From assembly GCA_046152935.1 (NCBI GenBank), contig JBJXGB010000264.1, positions 1 through 13,265 on the forward strand: 13,265 bases of DNA, written 5' to 3'. Numbering within the stretch: position 1 is the first letter of the stretch; each line of letters begins with the position of its first letter. Positions 6,435 through 13,265 of the stretch are shown in pieces. Below the pieces are notes generated by a model. It was not told the DNA's origin. It searched no databases and worked only from the letters and a program-made list of their open reading frames with translations. Origin of the DNA: CAZMFZ01 sp046152935. GTDB lineage: Bacteria > Bacteroidota > Bacteroidia > Cytophagales > UBA9547. The translations under genes were made by a program, and so were the position numbers.

Positions 6435-7850
6435 CTATCTATCCATCAAATTAACTCTAAAGGCTATTTTTCCTTTTGCGAGTAGGTTAAATACCAACTG
6501 CCCGTCATCAATCAGTATTTTATTTGGTGTCAAACTAGTGATTTTCGCATTGATTGTAATGCCTGGTGCAGGTTTCAAATTATTCAGATAATCTGTAAGT
6601 ATTTGTGAGGCATTTTTAGCCTTGTTATTGATCGAAAATTCCAATTGCTTGTTGATTTTATTTAGTAATAATCCTTTGAAAAGCCAACTATAGGTTTTTT
6701 TTAAGGTTTGGTTCGATTCATAACTAAAATCAAGGTTTTTTATTCTAACTGTATTTGAGGTAGAATCGAAATACGGAATTCCATAAAAGTAAATAAATCC
6801 ATTATAATCGCCTGATAATAAAGACTTTACTATCAATTTTTCGCCACTTCCATAAAATGATAAATCGTTGATATTCGCCTTATATTTTTCATTTTCGAAA
6901 CTAAAAGGTGTTTGCGAAAGCTGTTGTTTGGCAAAGGTGGAGGCTTCCTTAAAGCCGATCTTCGACACAAGTTGAATTTCAAAAAGACTGTCTGACAATA
7001 CACCCTGCGACAAAGCAGGCAAAGCCGTATTATCAAACGCAGGCTTGTTACCAATAGTGGTTTCTATTTTTGCTTTTATTCCTATACCAAGTTTGATATT
7101 TTCTTGAGTGCCAGCAATGGGAACAAAATAGATGGCACTAGGCTGCACTTTTGTCCAAGCGTTGATCGATTCACTAACTGGAATCGGATTTTGAATGTAC
7201 CTCCAGGCTTCATCGACCAATGGCTTGAAATTGATGGCTGATTTTGCCAAACTATCGATCTGCAAAGCAATTTTCGTTTGTTGAGCTACCAATATTTTAT
7301 CCAAAAAAGGGGCGACTGAGATTTCAAATGGCCCCATTTTTACTTTCGGCTCCGTAATCCATTTGTAACCAGCAGGCGTGGCCTCGGTGGTTATTTCCCA
7401 ATTTTTGGTAAGTCCAAGCCTTAGCCTAAACTTTACATCAAGGTCGAAGGTGCCGCTTTGCTCGGCACTAATAAAACCAACATTTAATTTGGCTTTGGCT
7501 TCTACTTTTAGAGGTGCTGTAAAATAAATGTATTCTCCTTGTGGTTCGAGTATTAGAGAGGATCTTTTAAGTACTTTTAAGGTGTAATTGTCGTCTTCAA
7601 TATTATTGTCTTCGTAGAGCAAATCTGGCAGCTTTGAATCTAGAAACTGGGCTGTTTCTACGGTTGGAAACTCAACTATGAGATTGATTATTGAGTTTTC
7701 AGATTCAAACACTGGTTTCGTATAATATTCTCTTGGAGCAATCAAGATCGCTTTTCTGGTACAAAAAGTGAAAAGAATAAGGCAAAATATCCAGATGACA
7801 GCGTTAGAGCAAGTGGAGAAGTAAGTGAAAACGATTGATTTTTCTTTCAT
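6435..7850 (-). CDS. DUF4403 family envelope protein
   Basis: The 471-residue product is recognised as DUF4403, a family of unknown function in Gram-negative bacteria. Diagnostic stretches are EAWRYIQNPIPV...AWTKVQPSAIYFVPI (214-245), NKPAFDNTALPAL (268-280), and the later YGSGEKLIVKSLLSGDYNGFIYF-like region (split in the sequence by short turns) with its G-x-P-x-x-D segment. The N terminus has a basic start and a hydrophobic segment at about 17-29, so the protein is exported or anchored. Cys30 sits where a lipoprotein Cys could be, but the residue before it is Phe, which is not a normal lipobox, so I do not call it a lipoprotein. The rest shows long alternating hydrophobic strands, and a lipid-binding beta-rich fold is possible but unproven. 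It stands alone on the minus strand, 75 bases from the divergent Bat-like unit and 193 bases upstream of the GT5-like gene, which has its own promoter. Confidence 0.87.
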   Translation of the reverse strand: MKEKSIVFTYFSTCSNAVIWIFCLILFTFCTRKAILIAPREYYTKPVFESENSIINLIVEFPTVETAQFLDSKLPDLLYEDNNIEDDNYTLKVLKRSSLILEPQGEYIYFTAPLKVEAKAKLNVGFISAEQSGTFDLDVKFRLRLGLTKNWEITTEATPAGYKWITEPKVKMGPFEISVAPFLDKILVAQQTKIALQIDSLAKSAINFKPLVDEAWRYIQNPIPVSESINAWTKVQPSAIYFVPIAGTQENIKLGIGIKAKIETTIGNKPAFDNTALPALSQGVLSDSLFEIQLVSKIGFKEASTFAKQQLSQTPFSFENEKYKANINDLSFYGSGEKLIVKSLLSGDYNGFIYFYGIPYFDSTSNTVRIKNLDFSYESNQTLKKTYSWLFKGLLLNKINKQLEFSINNKAKNASQILTDYLNNLKPAPGITINAKITSLTPNKILIDDGQLVFNLLAKGKIAFRVNLMDR

Positions 7851-7922
7851 TGAAGTATAATTACGATGTTGCTCTCAAGTAATGAAAATGCTTGAATATT
7901 TTAGCGTTAGTACACAATAATC

Positions 7923-7953
7923 ATTGTGAGATTCAATTCGTGTTATAATTTTG
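7923..7953 (+). promoter_or_regulatory. Bacteroidota-type promoter for the Bat-like unit
   Basis: ATTG (7923-7926), 19 bases, then TAATTTTG (7946-7953) match TTTG-N19-TAnnTTTG with one mismatch, in the -33 box. The predicted start of transcription near 7960 lies downstream of the GTG at 7926, which helps to place the translation start of the next gene further on, at 8010. Confidence 0.55.
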
Positions 7954-8009
7954 CACTCACGAAACGCCTTGGTTTACCAACGACAGCTTTGTGCATTAAT
8001 TATTGGAGT

Positions 8010-8912
8010 TTGAAAATCAAAAACAATTTTTGTGGCTTTTTACTTATTTTTTTTCTGTTTTTTGGACAAATATATGCCGAAAAAATATACCAGCTACCCG
8101 AAGCCTATTTTAGAAAAGATAGTGTAAAGATCGGAGAGCAAATAAAGTTGGCTCTCATTTATCAGCATCCACCGCAAACAGAATTTCTTTTTCCTGATTC
8201 ATCGTACAATTTTTTTCCTTTTGAGTTTGTAAAAAAGGAGTTTTATCCCACCAAAACGGACAGCCTCATAAGCACCGACAGCATTGTTTACACACTCACC
8301 AGTTTTGAATTAGAGCCCATTTTAAGGCTTTCATTGCCTGTTTATGTGATCGATGGCCGCGATTCATTGCCATTGTATAGCGATGATGCAGAGGTGTTTT
8401 TGAGTGAAATAATCACCAAATCTGGCACAGATTCGTTGCGCGTAAATACCCAATTCAAAGCAATGAGTGGCAAGCTCAATTATCCTTATTTTTTGATCGG
8501 TTTGGGGATATTGTTAATTATTACCGTGATAGTGTTCGTTTTCTTTAGAAAAAAAATAATAGCCCGTTACAAATCATTTTTGATGAGAAAAGATTACGAG
8601 GCTTATCAAAAGAATTTTTCAAAATTGCAATTGGAATATGAAAGTTTGCATTCAACAACCACTTTGGAACTACTATTAAGTGTGTGGAAAAAATACCTAC
8701 AAAAACTGGAAAAAGAGCCGTACACCACGCTCACAACCAAGGAAATATCTAAAGTATTTGATTATAATCAACTTAGTTCTTCACTTCAAAATTTTGATAG
8801 AGCCATTTATGGCGGCTATATCAATGAAAATTTATCAAATTCGATAGCTATTTTATTAGAAACGGCCACACTTCGGTACCACCAAAAACAGAAAGAACAG
8901 CAAAATGCTTGA
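8010..8912 (+). CDS. Bat-locus membrane protein of unknown function (signal peptide, one TM)
   Basis: From the TTG at 8010 the product has 300 residues. It begins with a clean Sec signal peptide (Lys2 and Lys4, hydrophobic core about 7-18, likely cleavage after QIYA at residue 23). A beta-rich extracytoplasmic domain follows (about 24-158), then one membrane helix (about 160-180) ending in RKK, and a cytoplasmic helical tail of about 120 residues. The tail contains LTTKEISKVF and FDRAIYGG motifs of the kind seen in the small proteins next to BatA in Bacteroidota. The frame is open back to a GTG at 7926, but those 28 extra residues look like no signal sequence and lie at or before the predicted transcription start. 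The end overlaps the start of the VWA gene by 8 bases, which points to coupled translation and a joint membrane complex. The molecular role is unknown; resemblance to BatD or DUF4381 proteins is only partial. Confidence 0.8.
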   Translation: MKIKNNFCGFLLIFFLFFGQIYAEKIYQLPEAYFRKDSVKIGEQIKLALIYQHPPQTEFLFPDSSYNFFPFEFVKKEFYPTKTDSLISTDSIVYTLTSFELEPILRLSLPVYVIDGRDSLPLYSDDAEVFLSEIITKSGTDSLRVNTQFKAMSGKLNYPYFLIGLGILLIITVIVFVFFRKKIIARYKSFLMRKDYEAYQKNFSKLQLEYESLHSTTTLELLLSVWKKYLQKLEKEPYTTLTTKEISKVFDYNQLSSSLQNFDRAIYGGYINENLSNSIAILLETATLRYHQKQKEQQNA

Positions 8913-9969
8913 CGGATTTTTGAATCTCGATAAAGATACTTTTCAATGGCTTTCTCTGCAATGGTTTAAGCCAGATTTACTTAAAAGTTTCACTTACGAA
9001 AACCCTCTATTTTTATACGGTATTTTGGGAATTCCTTTTGTTTTCGTGCTTAGATGGCTCATTCACATCAGCTTCAGAGATCAACTAGATTTTGCATTCC
9101 CCGAAAAAAATGTAAAAACCTCGTGGGTGGTTTGGCTTCGATTTTTGCCAGATTTTGTATTTGCCTTTTTTATTGCTTGTATTTTATTGGCGTTGGCAAG
9201 GCCGCAAAAAACCAATGAAAAAGTAGAGCAACATACCGAGGGGATTGATATAATGTTGGTTTTAGATATCTCTGAATCTATGCAAATCGAAGATTTTATA
9301 CCAAATCGCTTAGAATCTGCCAAAAAAGTGGCCAAAAGCTTTGTAAAAGGCAGATTGCACGACAGAATTGGCGTAGTAGTTTTTTCGGGCGATGCCTATT
9401 CTTTGTCGCCACTCACCACCGATTACGCTTTATTGCAAGGCTACATCGATGAAATACGCTTTGATCTGATAAAAAAAGGCGGTACTGCCATTGGAAGTGC
9501 ATTGGCTGTTGCTATCAATCGTTTGCAAGAATCTGAAAGCAAATCGAAAGTAATAATTTTGTTGAGCGATGGCGATAATACGGCTGGAAACATCAACCCC
9601 ATTACTGCAGCCGAACTTGCCCATGCATTCAGCATCAAAATTTATACAATAGCGGTGGGCAAAGATGGGCAAGTTCCATTTGGTAAAGACCCTTTTGGCA
9701 ATGTACAATATGTGCAAAATGCGCTAGATGAGTCTACTTTGCGCAAAATAGCCTCTTTAGGAGAAGGTAAATTTTACAGGGCATCGAGCAACAGTGCATT
9801 GAAAAATATATTTGCTACGATAGATAAATACGAAAAGGCAGAGATCAAAGAAACGCGCTACAAAGACACCAAAGACTATTACGATATATATTTGATATGG
9901 GCCATTCTATTTTTTTTACTTTGGATGATTACCAAAAGCACATTTTTGACCAATGCTTTGGAAGATTGA
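8905..9969 (+). CDS. BatA-like VWA domain membrane protein
   Basis: The 354-residue protein has the BatA layout: two N-terminal membrane helices (about 36-53 and 80-98), a von Willebrand A domain (about 113-305) facing the periplasm, and a C-terminal membrane helix (about 327-343). The metal-ion-dependent adhesion site is complete: DISES (D121, S123, S125), T194 in KKGGTAIGSAL, and D222 in LLSDGDNTAG. Bat proteins (named for Bacteroides aerotolerance) form a membrane complex usually encoded with a MoxR AAA+ ATPase, a DUF58 protein and BatB-E; their exact job is not settled, and stress tolerance or periplasmic protein handling has been proposed. Here only one partner gene precedes it, overlapping by 8 bases, and no batB follows: the next gene is convergent and starts its stop codon 64 bases on. 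Either the rest lies elsewhere in the genome or this is a reduced unit. Confidence 0.94.
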   Translation: MLDGFLNLDKDTFQWLSLQWFKPDLLKSFTYENPLFLYGILGIPFVFVLRWLIHISFRDQLDFAFPEKNVKTSWVVWLRFLPDFVFAFFIACILLALARPQKTNEKVEQHTEGIDIMLVLDISESMQIEDFIPNRLESAKKVAKSFVKGRLHDRIGVVVFSGDAYSLSPLTTDYALLQGYIDEIRFDLIKKGGTAIGSALAVAINRLQESESKSKVIILLSDGDNTAGNINPITAAELAHAFSIKIYTIAVGKDGQVPFGKDPFGNVQYVQNALDESTLRKIASLGEGKFYRASSNSALKNIFATIDKYEKAEIKETRYKDTKDYYDIYLIWAILFFLLWMITKSTFLTNALED

Positions 9970-10029
9970 TTTATTAGACTTTCGATGAAAAAGAAAACAC
10001 TTGAGATTAAAGGATTTAGATATGGACTC

Positions 10030-10061
10030 TTTTTATTTCAAGATTTTTTTTATTTCAAGAT
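10030..10061. repeat. 15-base direct repeat, 17-base period, over the M48 stop codon
   Basis: The sequence TTTTTATTTCAAGAT occurs at 10030-10044 and again at 10047-10061. On the minus strand the first copy met codes for residues LEIKK of the peptidase, and the second copy, read in a shifted frame, gives ILK and the TAA stop. It looks like a small tandem duplication that set the present C terminus. Confidence 0.75.
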
Positions 10062-10818
10062 GTTCATTTTCAAATAGTTTGCCTTCTTTCCCGCCCAATT
10101 CTTTCCACTTCAATTCAATATCTTCAACTCTGTTTTCTGAGGCTGGGTGGGTGCTTAAAAATTCGGGTACCGTATTTTCCTTATTTTTAGAAACCAGTTT
10201 TTTAAAAAATCCACCGACTGCCCTAGGGTCGTAATCGGTCGCGTATAAATAGGCTACAGCACAATCGTCTGCTTGTTTTTCATCGGTCCGACTGAAGGTA
10301 AGCCCCAATAATTCTCGACCAATTTGTATGATGAAGCTCGCATCGCCACCAGTCATTAGGCTAATAATAGCACTCAAACCATATTGCGACACCAATCGCA
10401 TGGTTGAATGTCGATTATCGGCATGTGCGATTTCGTGTGCTAGCACGCCCGCCAATTCGGCCTCGTTATCTAGAAATTTGATAATGCCAGTGTACACATA
10501 TATATATCCTCCCGAGATGCAGAAAGCATTGAGCATGCTATCATTTTCGATGATATGGAGTTCCCAAACAAAGTCATTTTTGTATTTTACTTTGCCTGAA
10601 TTGAGAATATTTGTTTTGATTTTTTCGAGATATGCGTAGACCTTGGGATTTTTAGTTTTATCTAGCATTTTGCCCTCCATTGGGTTAAATGCCATTTGCT
10701 TCGCAAAACTTTCCCCAATCAATTTATCTGCTTCTATTGGAATAAGATCGTTGATTTTTGAGCAAGATGAAAATAGTGACAAACTGAGGAAGATAAAAAT
10801 GGCATATTTTACGTTCAT
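10033..10818 (-). CDS. M48 family zinc metalloprotease lipoprotein
   Basis: This 261-residue peptidase of family M48 is related to LoiP/BepA-type envelope quality-control proteases. A lipoprotein signal is clear: hydrophobic residues 6-16, then FSSC with Cys19 as the lipidation site, so it works in the periplasm anchored to a membrane. The zinc site is intact: HEIAH (H128, E129, H132) in a GVLAHEIAHADNRHS block, with the third ligand Glu180 in SRTDEKQAD. A THPAS segment (223-227) marks the end of the catalytic domain. There are no TPR repeats, unlike BepA, so it is the short single-domain form. Its cysteines at 100 and 186 lie in the periplasmic part. It follows the metallophosphatase gene by 54 bases, with a hairpin and a -7-like element in between, so it may be transcribed on its own. 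Gene identity is firm; substrates are unknown. Confidence 0.95.
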   Translation of the reverse strand: MNVKYAIFIFLSLSLFSSCSKINDLIPIEADKLIGESFAKQMAFNPMEGKMLDKTKNPKVYAYLEKIKTNILNSGKVKYKNDFVWELHIIENDSMLNAFCISGGYIYVYTGIIKFLDNEAELAGVLAHEIAHADNRHSTMRLVSQYGLSAIISLMTGGDASFIIQIGRELLGLTFSRTDEKQADDCAVAYLYATDYDPRAVGGFFKKLVSKNKENTVPEFLSTHPASENRVEDIELKWKELGGKEGKLFENEHLEIKKILK

Positions 10819-10835
10819 TTGGGTACAATTTTTTC

Positions 10836-10843
10836 CAAATCTA
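10836..10843 (-). promoter_or_regulatory. Possible -7 promoter element for the M48 gene
   Basis: TAGATTTG on the minus strand matches TAnnTTTG fully and sits 17 bases before the ATG. No TTTG occurs at the expected 17-23 base distance upstream (the nearest is only 9 bases away), so the call is weak. Confidence 0.3.
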
Positions 10844-10844
10844 T

Positions 10845-10883
10845 GAAAAAACCAAACATATAATGGCGGAAATTAACCATTAT
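10845..10883 (-). terminator. Possible weak intrinsic terminator after the metallophosphatase gene
   Basis: On the minus strand ATAATGG (10883-10877), a 10-base loop that holds the TAA stop codon, and CCATTAT (10866-10860) form a perfect 7-base stem. After it come a few bases and a run of six T (10851-10846). The stem has only two G-C pairs and the T run starts about 8 bases late, so termination may be partial. Confidence 0.35.
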
Positions 10884-11808
10884 CAAAATTGCCATCGATT
10901 AAAATGGATGCTGACGCAGCTACTTTTGTGGCGCTTTTCTTTTTTGAAAATGTATAATCAATTCTTCCCAAATTAATACCCGCAAAACCGACTTGGTTTA
11001 TCAAAGAAGAAAACCCTTCCTTATTGGTCGAAACCAACGGTTGATCTAAAAAAGTATGCGTATGGCCGCCTATTATTAAATCGATACCCGATACTTCGTT
11101 GGCCAAAATAATATCAGAAACTTTCTTTTCAGCGTATTTATAGCCTAAATGAGAGAGGCAAATAATCAAATCGCACTTTTTTCTTTGCAACTCTTGCACC
11201 ATTTCTTTGGCCGTGGCGATAGGGTCGATGTAAATCGTTTTGCCATGCAGTTTTTCAGGTACCAGCCCTTCAAAATCGATTCCAATTCCAAAAACACCAA
11301 TTTTTACACCCTGTTTTTCAAATATTTGATAAGGGGAAAAACGCTTGTGTAAACTATTGTTTTTAAAGTCGTAATTGGCTATCAAGAACGGAAATTTTGC
11401 TTCAGGTAAGTATTTTTCAAAGCCTGCAATGCCATTGTCAAAATCGTGGTTTCCAAGTGTAGCGGCATCGTAACCGAGTTTAGTCATCAATTTAAACTCC
11501 AATTCTCCTCCAAAAAAGTTGAAATAGGGAGTGCCTTGAAAGGCATCGCCTGCATCGAGCAAAAGTACGTTTGGTTCTTGTGCCCGTATCTGCTTTATCA
11601 ATGTAGCCCTTCTCGCGACACCACCCAAACCTGCATTTTTAGCTGCATTGGCAGGAAAAGGCTCAATTCTCGAATGCACATCGTTGGTATGCAAAATTGT
11701 CAATTTAACATCTTGATTACCAGTACTTATCGCCCCAAAACTATTGGTTGAAAGGGCCAAAGCACCGGCCGTCAGTGCCGATTGGTAGATAAAGTCGCGT
11801 CTATTCAT
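10873..11808 (-). CDS. Metallophosphatase: N-terminal half of a split 5'-nucleotidase, Tat-type signal
   Basis: The 311-residue protein is the metallophosphatase domain of the UshA/5'-nucleotidase family, which removes phosphate from nucleotides outside the cytoplasm. The dinuclear metal ligands are all present: D43 and H45 (NDVHSR), D88 with Q91 (DAGDAFQG), N120 and H121 (GNHD), H220 (SHLG), and H249 and H251 (GGHTH). I start it at the ATG at 11808 because the protein then opens with MNRRDFIYQSALTAGALALS, a twin-arginine-type signal; an ATG at 11877 would bury this behind 23 residues. The substrate-binding C-terminal domain is missing from this protein and is encoded separately just upstream (43-base gap). 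The chain ends a few residues after the metallophosphatase fold, so this is a real split, not a truncated gene. Export by Tat would suggest cytoplasmic folding with metal. Confidence 0.94.
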   Translation of the reverse strand: MNRRDFIYQSALTAGALALSTNSFGAISTGNQDVKLTILHTNDVHSRIEPFPANAAKNAGLGGVARRATLIKQIRAQEPNVLLLDAGDAFQGTPYFNFFGGELEFKLMTKLGYDAATLGNHDFDNGIAGFEKYLPEAKFPFLIANYDFKNNSLHKRFSPYQIFEKQGVKIGVFGIGIDFEGLVPEKLHGKTIYIDPIATAKEMVQELQRKKCDLIICLSHLGYKYAEKKVSDIILANEVSGIDLIIGGHTHTFLDQPLVSTNKEGFSSLINQVGFAGINLGRIDYTFSKKKSATKVAASASILIDGNFDNG

Positions 11809-11851
11809 TGTAAAATAATGTTGACTGTGTTGAAATTGTATCGTTGTGGTT

Positions 11852-12583
11852 TTATTCAAATACCAATCTGCCTTCAATTTTTGGATTCAAACTATCTTTT
11901 TTGAGGCCTGATTTTTCAATATTTTCTATTAATAAATCTCTCAATAATACATTGGTAGAAGTTCTAGGCAAATCTTTGAGCCAAATAGGCTCGTTGCTAG
12001 CCATGTAGTCGCTCATAGAAATGGTATAGTTTTTGGTAGTGTCTAGCAAAACACCTCCAATAAAAACCTCTACGGGCCTGTTTGTAGCTTTGGCAATTTT
12101 TACTTTTGTGTTGGAAATATGTGTTTTCTTCACTGCTTGAAACTCAAAGTACTTTTTGGTTTGCGAGCCCGTCAACGTCATTACGACCAGTTCATTTTCA
12201 AAAGGCATTAATTCAAATACATTTCCTACGGTGATCGCACCTTTTGGCAATGCCGTTCGCAGACCACCATTGTTTACTGTGGCCATATCTACTTTTTGGC
12301 CGTAAACCTCATTTGATTTCCTCAAAATAGCATCGCTCACAAAGTTTCCCAGAGCCGATTCGCCATCTGTTTTGTTTATTTCTACTTTGCTAAAGCCAAT
12401 TACACGGTTCATTTTTGCATCTAATTGCATTTTGTAGGGGATAATAAAATGCTCGATAGCCGTATCGGCAGCCATATCGGCACTTACTGCATTCAACTTA
12501 TTTGATTTGAATGAGGGATAAAATTTGGTGGAGCAACCCGCAATGGCGAAAACCACCAGTATTTGATAAATAATATTTTTCAA
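11852..12583 (-). CDS. 5'-nucleotidase C-terminal domain lipoprotein
   Basis: The 243-residue protein is the substrate-binding domain of the UshA/5'-nucleotidase family carried on its own lipoprotein signal: hydrophobic residues 4-14 and lipobox IAGC with Cys17. Family marks are ESALGNFVSDA (75-85), VNNGGLRTALPKG (103-115, with R109 in the NxGGxR phosphate-binding motif), and VFELMPFENELVV (122-134), where F128 is in the place of the first base-stacking Phe. The region that usually reads xDFLAxGGDGY is SDYMASNEPIW (191-201): an aromatic remains (Y193) but the GGDG is gone. The start is a TTG; an in-frame TAG lies three codons upstream and no ATG is available, so TTG is the best choice. The catalytic half follows 43 bases later as a separate Tat-type protein, so the two halves probably pair in the envelope. 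Confidence 0.92.
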   Translation of the reverse strand: MKNIIYQILVVFAIAGCSTKFYPSFKSNKLNAVSADMAADTAIEHFIIPYKMQLDAKMNRVIGFSKVEINKTDGESALGNFVSDAILRKSNEVYGQKVDMATVNNGGLRTALPKGAITVGNVFELMPFENELVVMTLTGSQTKKYFEFQAVKKTHISNTKVKIAKATNRPVEVFIGGVLLDTTKNYTISMSDYMASNEPIWLKDLPRTSTNVLLRDLLIENIEKSGLKKDSLNPKIEGRLVFE

Positions 12584-13054
12584 GACAGGCTATTTTTGAT
12601 CCCAAAGTACGGCAATAGTTTTGTGTGAGATGTTAAGGGAAAATTAACAATGAGCTGGAAATTGAAAAATGTATATAGTAGATATTTTTCTTGTTCGTGC
12701 CAATGATAATTTTGAAAGGAAGGAAGAAAAAAATATATCGCATCGGACACATTGGTTAAAATTTTCTATCTAACACAGGTAAAAGACCGTAAATTTGAGA
12801 CTAGTAAGTATAAATATTTATGTAGTGGGCTGAAATACAGCCATTAAGATCAATATTATCTATCAATTAGAATATATTGGATTTTGAAAACTATTGTATA
12901 ATAATGTAATGTCTTTGCACATACTTGTCATATACTTAATGATTTATTAATATACTAAATTTTTGAAGTTAGGAATATTAGTAATATGTTTAGAGGGCTC
13001 TACTTTTTGCACGGGCTCAATTCACAGGCGTTTTTCTGGTAAAGATAGGTGTAA
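12584..13054. other. Long AT-rich intergenic region
   Basis: These 471 bases contain no convincing gene on either strand. They hold a promoter-like forward site at 12595-12623, a lone TAATTTTG at 12707-12714, a short hairpin GGCTG-AAATA-CAGCC at 12828-12842, and several stretches of nearly pure A and T. The leader and promoter of the 5'-nucleotidase lipoprotein gene must lie in the left part, but I could not find a clear match to the consensus for it on the minus strand. Confidence 0.6.
12595..12623 (+). promoter_or_regulatory. Possible forward promoter in the right intergenic region
   Basis: TTTG (12595-12598), 17 bases, then TAGTTTTG (12616-12623) fit the phylum consensus with a slightly short spacer. 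It points right, into a region without an obvious gene. The only nearby reading frame is an 18-codon one from 12650. It could drive a small RNA or be chance in AT-rich DNA. Confidence 0.25.
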
Positions 13055-13252
13055 ATGAAGCTTGAAAATAAGAATAATCTGAATAGAGATTTACCAATAT
13101 TAGTGCTTGAAGACACGTGCCAGGGCGGAAGAGAAAATAGAAGAATTGACATTGCACCTCATTCGCCAACAGAAAGAAATAGAAGCCTTGAAGGCAGCGA
13201 GATAAGTTTGCCTTTTACCTTTTCCAAAGATTTAAAATTTGCGAAAAAGTGA
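13055..13252 (+). CDS. Doubtful small open reading frame, 65 codons
   Basis: An ATG frame of 65 residues with a weak TAGGTG sequence about 5 bases before it. The predicted peptide is very polar (many Arg, Asn, Glu), has no signal or membrane segment, contains a single Cys followed by QGG near residue 22, and matches no family I know. Its composition (DTCQGGRENRRID, HSPTERNRS) is unlike the surrounding genes, and no good promoter is seen upstream. It may be a real small hypothetical gene, the remnant of one, or a chance frame. I list it with low confidence because nothing else explains this stretch. Confidence 0.2.
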   Translation: MKLENKNNLNRDLPILVLEDTCQGGRENRRIDIAPHSPTERNRSLEGSEISLPFTFSKDLKFAKK

Positions 13253-13265
13253 GTTCAACAGCATA

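Noticed and set aside
6435..7850. DUF4403 protein as a lipoprotein with Cys30
   Set aside because: The residue before Cys30 is Phe, which lipoprotein signal peptidase sites do not normally tolerate; an uncleaved anchor or other export is more likely.
11809..11877. ATG at 11877 as start of the metallophosphatase
   Set aside because: It would place 23 unrelated residues before the twin-arginine signal and overlap the upstream gene; the ATG at 11808 puts the signal at the N terminus.
12707..12714. TAATTTTG as a second forward promoter
   Set aside because: It matches the -7 box but has no TTTG at 17-23 bases upstream; single matches are expected by chance in such AT-rich sequence.
12828..12842. 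Hairpin GGCTG-AAATA-CAGCC as a terminator
   Set aside because: The stem is only 5 base pairs and no T run follows on either strand, and no gene ends nearby.
1..13265. Mobile elements, CRISPR arrays, tRNA or rRNA genes, defence or toxin-antitoxin genes
   Set aside because: I saw no transposase, integrase, spaced repeats, RNA gene features or known defence families on either strand.

Overview
The window is 13.3 kb of AT-rich bacterial chromosome. It most likely comes from a member of the Bacteroidota, of a Cytophagales or Flavobacteriia-like type. The evidence is the presence of families typical of that phylum (DUF4270, DUF4254, DUF4403, and a Bat-type VWA protein with a membrane partner), AT-rich translation starts with no clear Shine-Dalgarno sequence, and promoters of the phylum's form (TTTG, about 19 bases, TAnnTTTG). 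No tRNA, rRNA, insertion sequence, phage gene or CRISPR array was seen, and it reads as a core-genome stretch.

Left part (1-6241). The 3' end of a GT4-type glycosyltransferase on the + strand meets, tail to tail with an 11-base overlap, a minus-strand run of five genes. Read in transcription order these are: a short GT5-like glycogen/starch synthase homologue with only the N-terminal domain, a DUF4270 lipoprotein (20-base overlap with the gene before it), glmS, a DUF4254 protein, and a GT9 heptosyltransferase-like enzyme (4-base ATGA overlap with the DUF4254 gene). A consensus-perfect promoter at 6297-6327 precedes the run, and a weaker one may serve glmS separately. The set suggests envelope glycan production: GlmS makes glucosamine-6-phosphate for UDP-GlcNAc, GT9 transfers sugars, and the roles of the DUF4254, DUF4270 and GT5-like proteins are unknown.

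Middle part (6435-9969). A DUF4403 envelope protein on the minus strand is divergent from a two-gene + strand unit. That unit encodes a signal-peptide and single-TM protein followed by a BatA-like VWA protein with an intact MIDAS. The other usual Bat-operon members (MoxR ATPase, DUF58, BatB-E) do not follow it here.

Right part (10033-12583). Minus-strand genes encode a 5'-nucleotidase split into two proteins, with the C-terminal-domain lipoprotein upstream and the Tat-type metallophosphatase domain downstream. They are followed by an M48 metalloprotease lipoprotein. The last 680 bases are mostly non-coding and AT-rich, with one doubtful 65-codon reading frame.

The most interesting items are the degenerate one-domain GT5 protein locked into a lipoprotein/glmS/DUF4254/GT9 operon, and the reverse-order split 5'-nucleotidase.
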